Of a stretch of DNA of 6,996 nucleotides, positions 5,951-6,996 are shown piece after piece. The stretch lies in assembly GCA_937889795.1 (NCBI GenBank), contig CALBZH010000704.1, positions 1-6,996 on the forward strand, read 5' to 3'. This DNA comes from an uncultured Syntrophobacteraceae bacterium. Lineage in GTDB: Bacteria > Desulfobacterota > Syntrophobacteria > Syntrophobacterales > Syntrophobacteraceae. Under the pieces are notes generated by a model. It saw only the letters and a program-made list of their open reading frames with translations, searched no databases and had not been told where the DNA came from. The translations under genes and the position numbers were made by a program. Position 1 is the stretch's first letter; the number at the start of each line of letters is the position of its first letter.

Positions 5951-6996
5951 CTAGCGCTTCCGCTCCCGAAAAGTCACCTTGACCCTTGTCCCCGGCCCCT
6001 CTCCAAAACGCAAGGTCCCTTCCAGCTGATAGGTAGCAAGATCGCTCACCAGGCGAAGTCCAAGGGATCTCAGCCTCGCGATCTCGATCGCTTTCGGCAA
6101 CCCCACGCCATCGTCAGCAACTGTCAATGTGAAATGATCGGCCCCCTCCGCTCGCAGCCCGATGAAGATCTCCCCCCGCCGCCCCTCGGGGAAACCATAT
6201 TTGAGAGAATTCGAGAGAAGCTCCATCAGGATGAGGCCGCAGGGTATGGCGGTGTCCATCCCCAGGGCGATGTCCTCGACATTCGTCCGCAGAGCAACTT
6301 TATCGGCATCCTGCCCAAAGGAGGCGAAGATCTCCCTGGCCAGATCGTCGATGTATTCCTTGAGATCGATCTTGTGAAGGCCTTCCGACTGGTACAGCTT
6401 CTCATGGATCATGGCCATCGACAAAACTCGGTTGTGGCTCTCCCTCAAAAGCGCCTTCGTCTTTTCATCATCAGCGTTCCTGAGCTGGAGCTTCAGAAGC
6501 GTGGAAATGATCTGCATGTTGTTCTTCACCCGGTGATGGATCTCCCGAAGCAGCGTTTCCTTTTCCCGGAGAGTTGAGCGCAGTTGCTGCAGGAGGGCGT
6601 TCTCTATCGATATGGCAGCCTGCGACGCAAGAATCTGGAGAACCCTCACCCGGTCGGGAGTAAACACTCCGGGCGTCAGGTTGTTTTCGAGATAGAGCAC
6701 CCCCATGAGGGAGCCTTTCAAGAGCATGGGTATACACAGAATGGATCTTGCGTGGCTTCTCAGCACGTACTCATCCTGCGTGAAGAGCCCCTCACCTGCA
6801 GCATCCTTCAAGATGACCACGTCCCTCATCCTGGATACATACCGGACGATCGCCGCGCTGAGCCCTGCATATTCCTCCAGGGGAGTCGAATGGAGTCTGC
6901 CTTCGGTTCCGGAAGCCTCGACGGTCAAGTCCTCACCCGTCTTCAAAACCAGCACGCTCTTCTCCGCCCCCGAATTCTCCATTGCAATGTGGATCA
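5951..6996 (-). CDS. Sensor histidine kinase, GAF + HisKA_2 + HATPase (5' end cut by window edge)
   Basis: The frame is open to the right edge. Codons before Met 6982 read I-H-I-A, continuing the first GAF helix, so 6982 is not the start and the gene is truncated. Numbering from Met 6982: a GAF domain (about 1-128) with the signature GVLYLENNLTPGVFTPD and ASQAAISIENA; a short coiled linker; a HisKA_2-type dimerisation domain with REIHHRVKNN, where His150 is the likely phosphorylated residue and His149 its neighbour; and an HATPase_c domain with the N box ELLSNSLKYGFPEG (Asn258), G1 box ADDGVGLP (Asp291) and G2 region SLGLRLV. No membrane helix is present in the visible part, so sensing is probably cytoplasmic via GAF. 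This GAF style is common at the end of very large kinase/ATPase/TPR-GAF sensor proteins, so the missing N-terminus may be long. The response regulator follows by 13 bases, and phosphotransfer to its Asp55 is expected. Confidence 0.93.
   Translation of the reverse strand, partial: IHIAMENSGAEKSVLVLKTGEDLTVEASGTEGRLHSTPLEEYAGLSAAIVRYVSRMRDVVILKDAAGEGLFTQDEYVLRSHARSILCIPMLLKGSLMGVLYLENNLTPGVFTPDRVRVLQILASQAAISIENALLQQLRSTLREKETLLREIHHRVKNNMQIISTLLKLQLRNADDEKTKALLRESHNRVLSMAMIHEKLYQSEGLHKIDLKEYIDDLAREIFASFGQDADKVALRTNVEDIALGMDTAIPCGLILMELLSNSLKYGFPEGRRGEIFIGLRAEGADHFTLTVADDGVGLPKAIEIARLRSLGLRLVSDLATYQLEGTLRFGEGPGTRVKVTFRERKR

Noticed and set aside
5921..6577. 218-residue plus-strand frame antisense to the kinase
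   Set aside because: The minus strand has intact kinase motifs throughout this interval. The plus-strand product shows no recognisable domain or start signal.
6980..6982. ATG 6982 as the true start of the histidine kinase
   Set aside because: The frame remains open to the window edge and the preceding residues I-H-I-A fit the GAF domain's first helix. Starting here would cut into the domain.

Overview
The window looks like one assembled contig from a Gram-negative environmental bacterium, probably metagenomic. It encodes a periplasmic MlaC-type lipid carrier, a 12-helix RND/MMPL exporter with large periplasmic loops, a Sec-exported protein and a soluble GAF histidine kinase paired with a LuxR-type response regulator. 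The moderately high GC, the HpnN-like exporter with its MlaC/HpnM partner, and the regulator's output module all recall Desulfobacterota ('deltaproteobacteria') and neighbouring lineages. This placement is from memory of protein families, not from a search. No rRNA, tRNA, CRISPR array, insertion sequence or phage gene is visible.

Layout. Bases 1-45 are not genomic: they match the Illumina TruSeq index-read adapter (index 23 type) left on the contig end. Bases 46-119 probably hold the last codons of an upstream gene. A plus-strand operon follows: an HpnN-like MMPL/RND exporter (120-2843) and, one base after its stop, a secreted MlaC/HpnM-family carrier (2845-3468). A 201-bp convergent gap (3469-3669) carries an imperfect hairpin. 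The rest reads on the minus strand: a partial GAF/HisKA_2 histidine kinase (5951 to the right edge), a REC-coiled coil-LuxR response regulator (4972-5937), a 447-bp gap with a perfect 7-bp hairpin and a doubtful small ORF, and an exported protein with a ConA-like beta-sandwich look (3670-4524).

How the genes may work together. The exporter and carrier probably move lipid (phospholipid, hopanoid or similar) between the inner membrane and the outer envelope, with MlaC as the soluble shuttle. The kinase and regulator form a cognate phosphorelay: a cytoplasmic GAF signal leads to His phosphorylation, then to Asp55 of the receiver and DNA binding. The exported protein lies downstream on the same strand and could be a target, but the hairpin between them suggests separate transcription. 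I see no decisive evidence for a wholly new system. The least explained items are the exported Cys-rich protein, the small ORF before it, and the unusual coiled-coil regulator.
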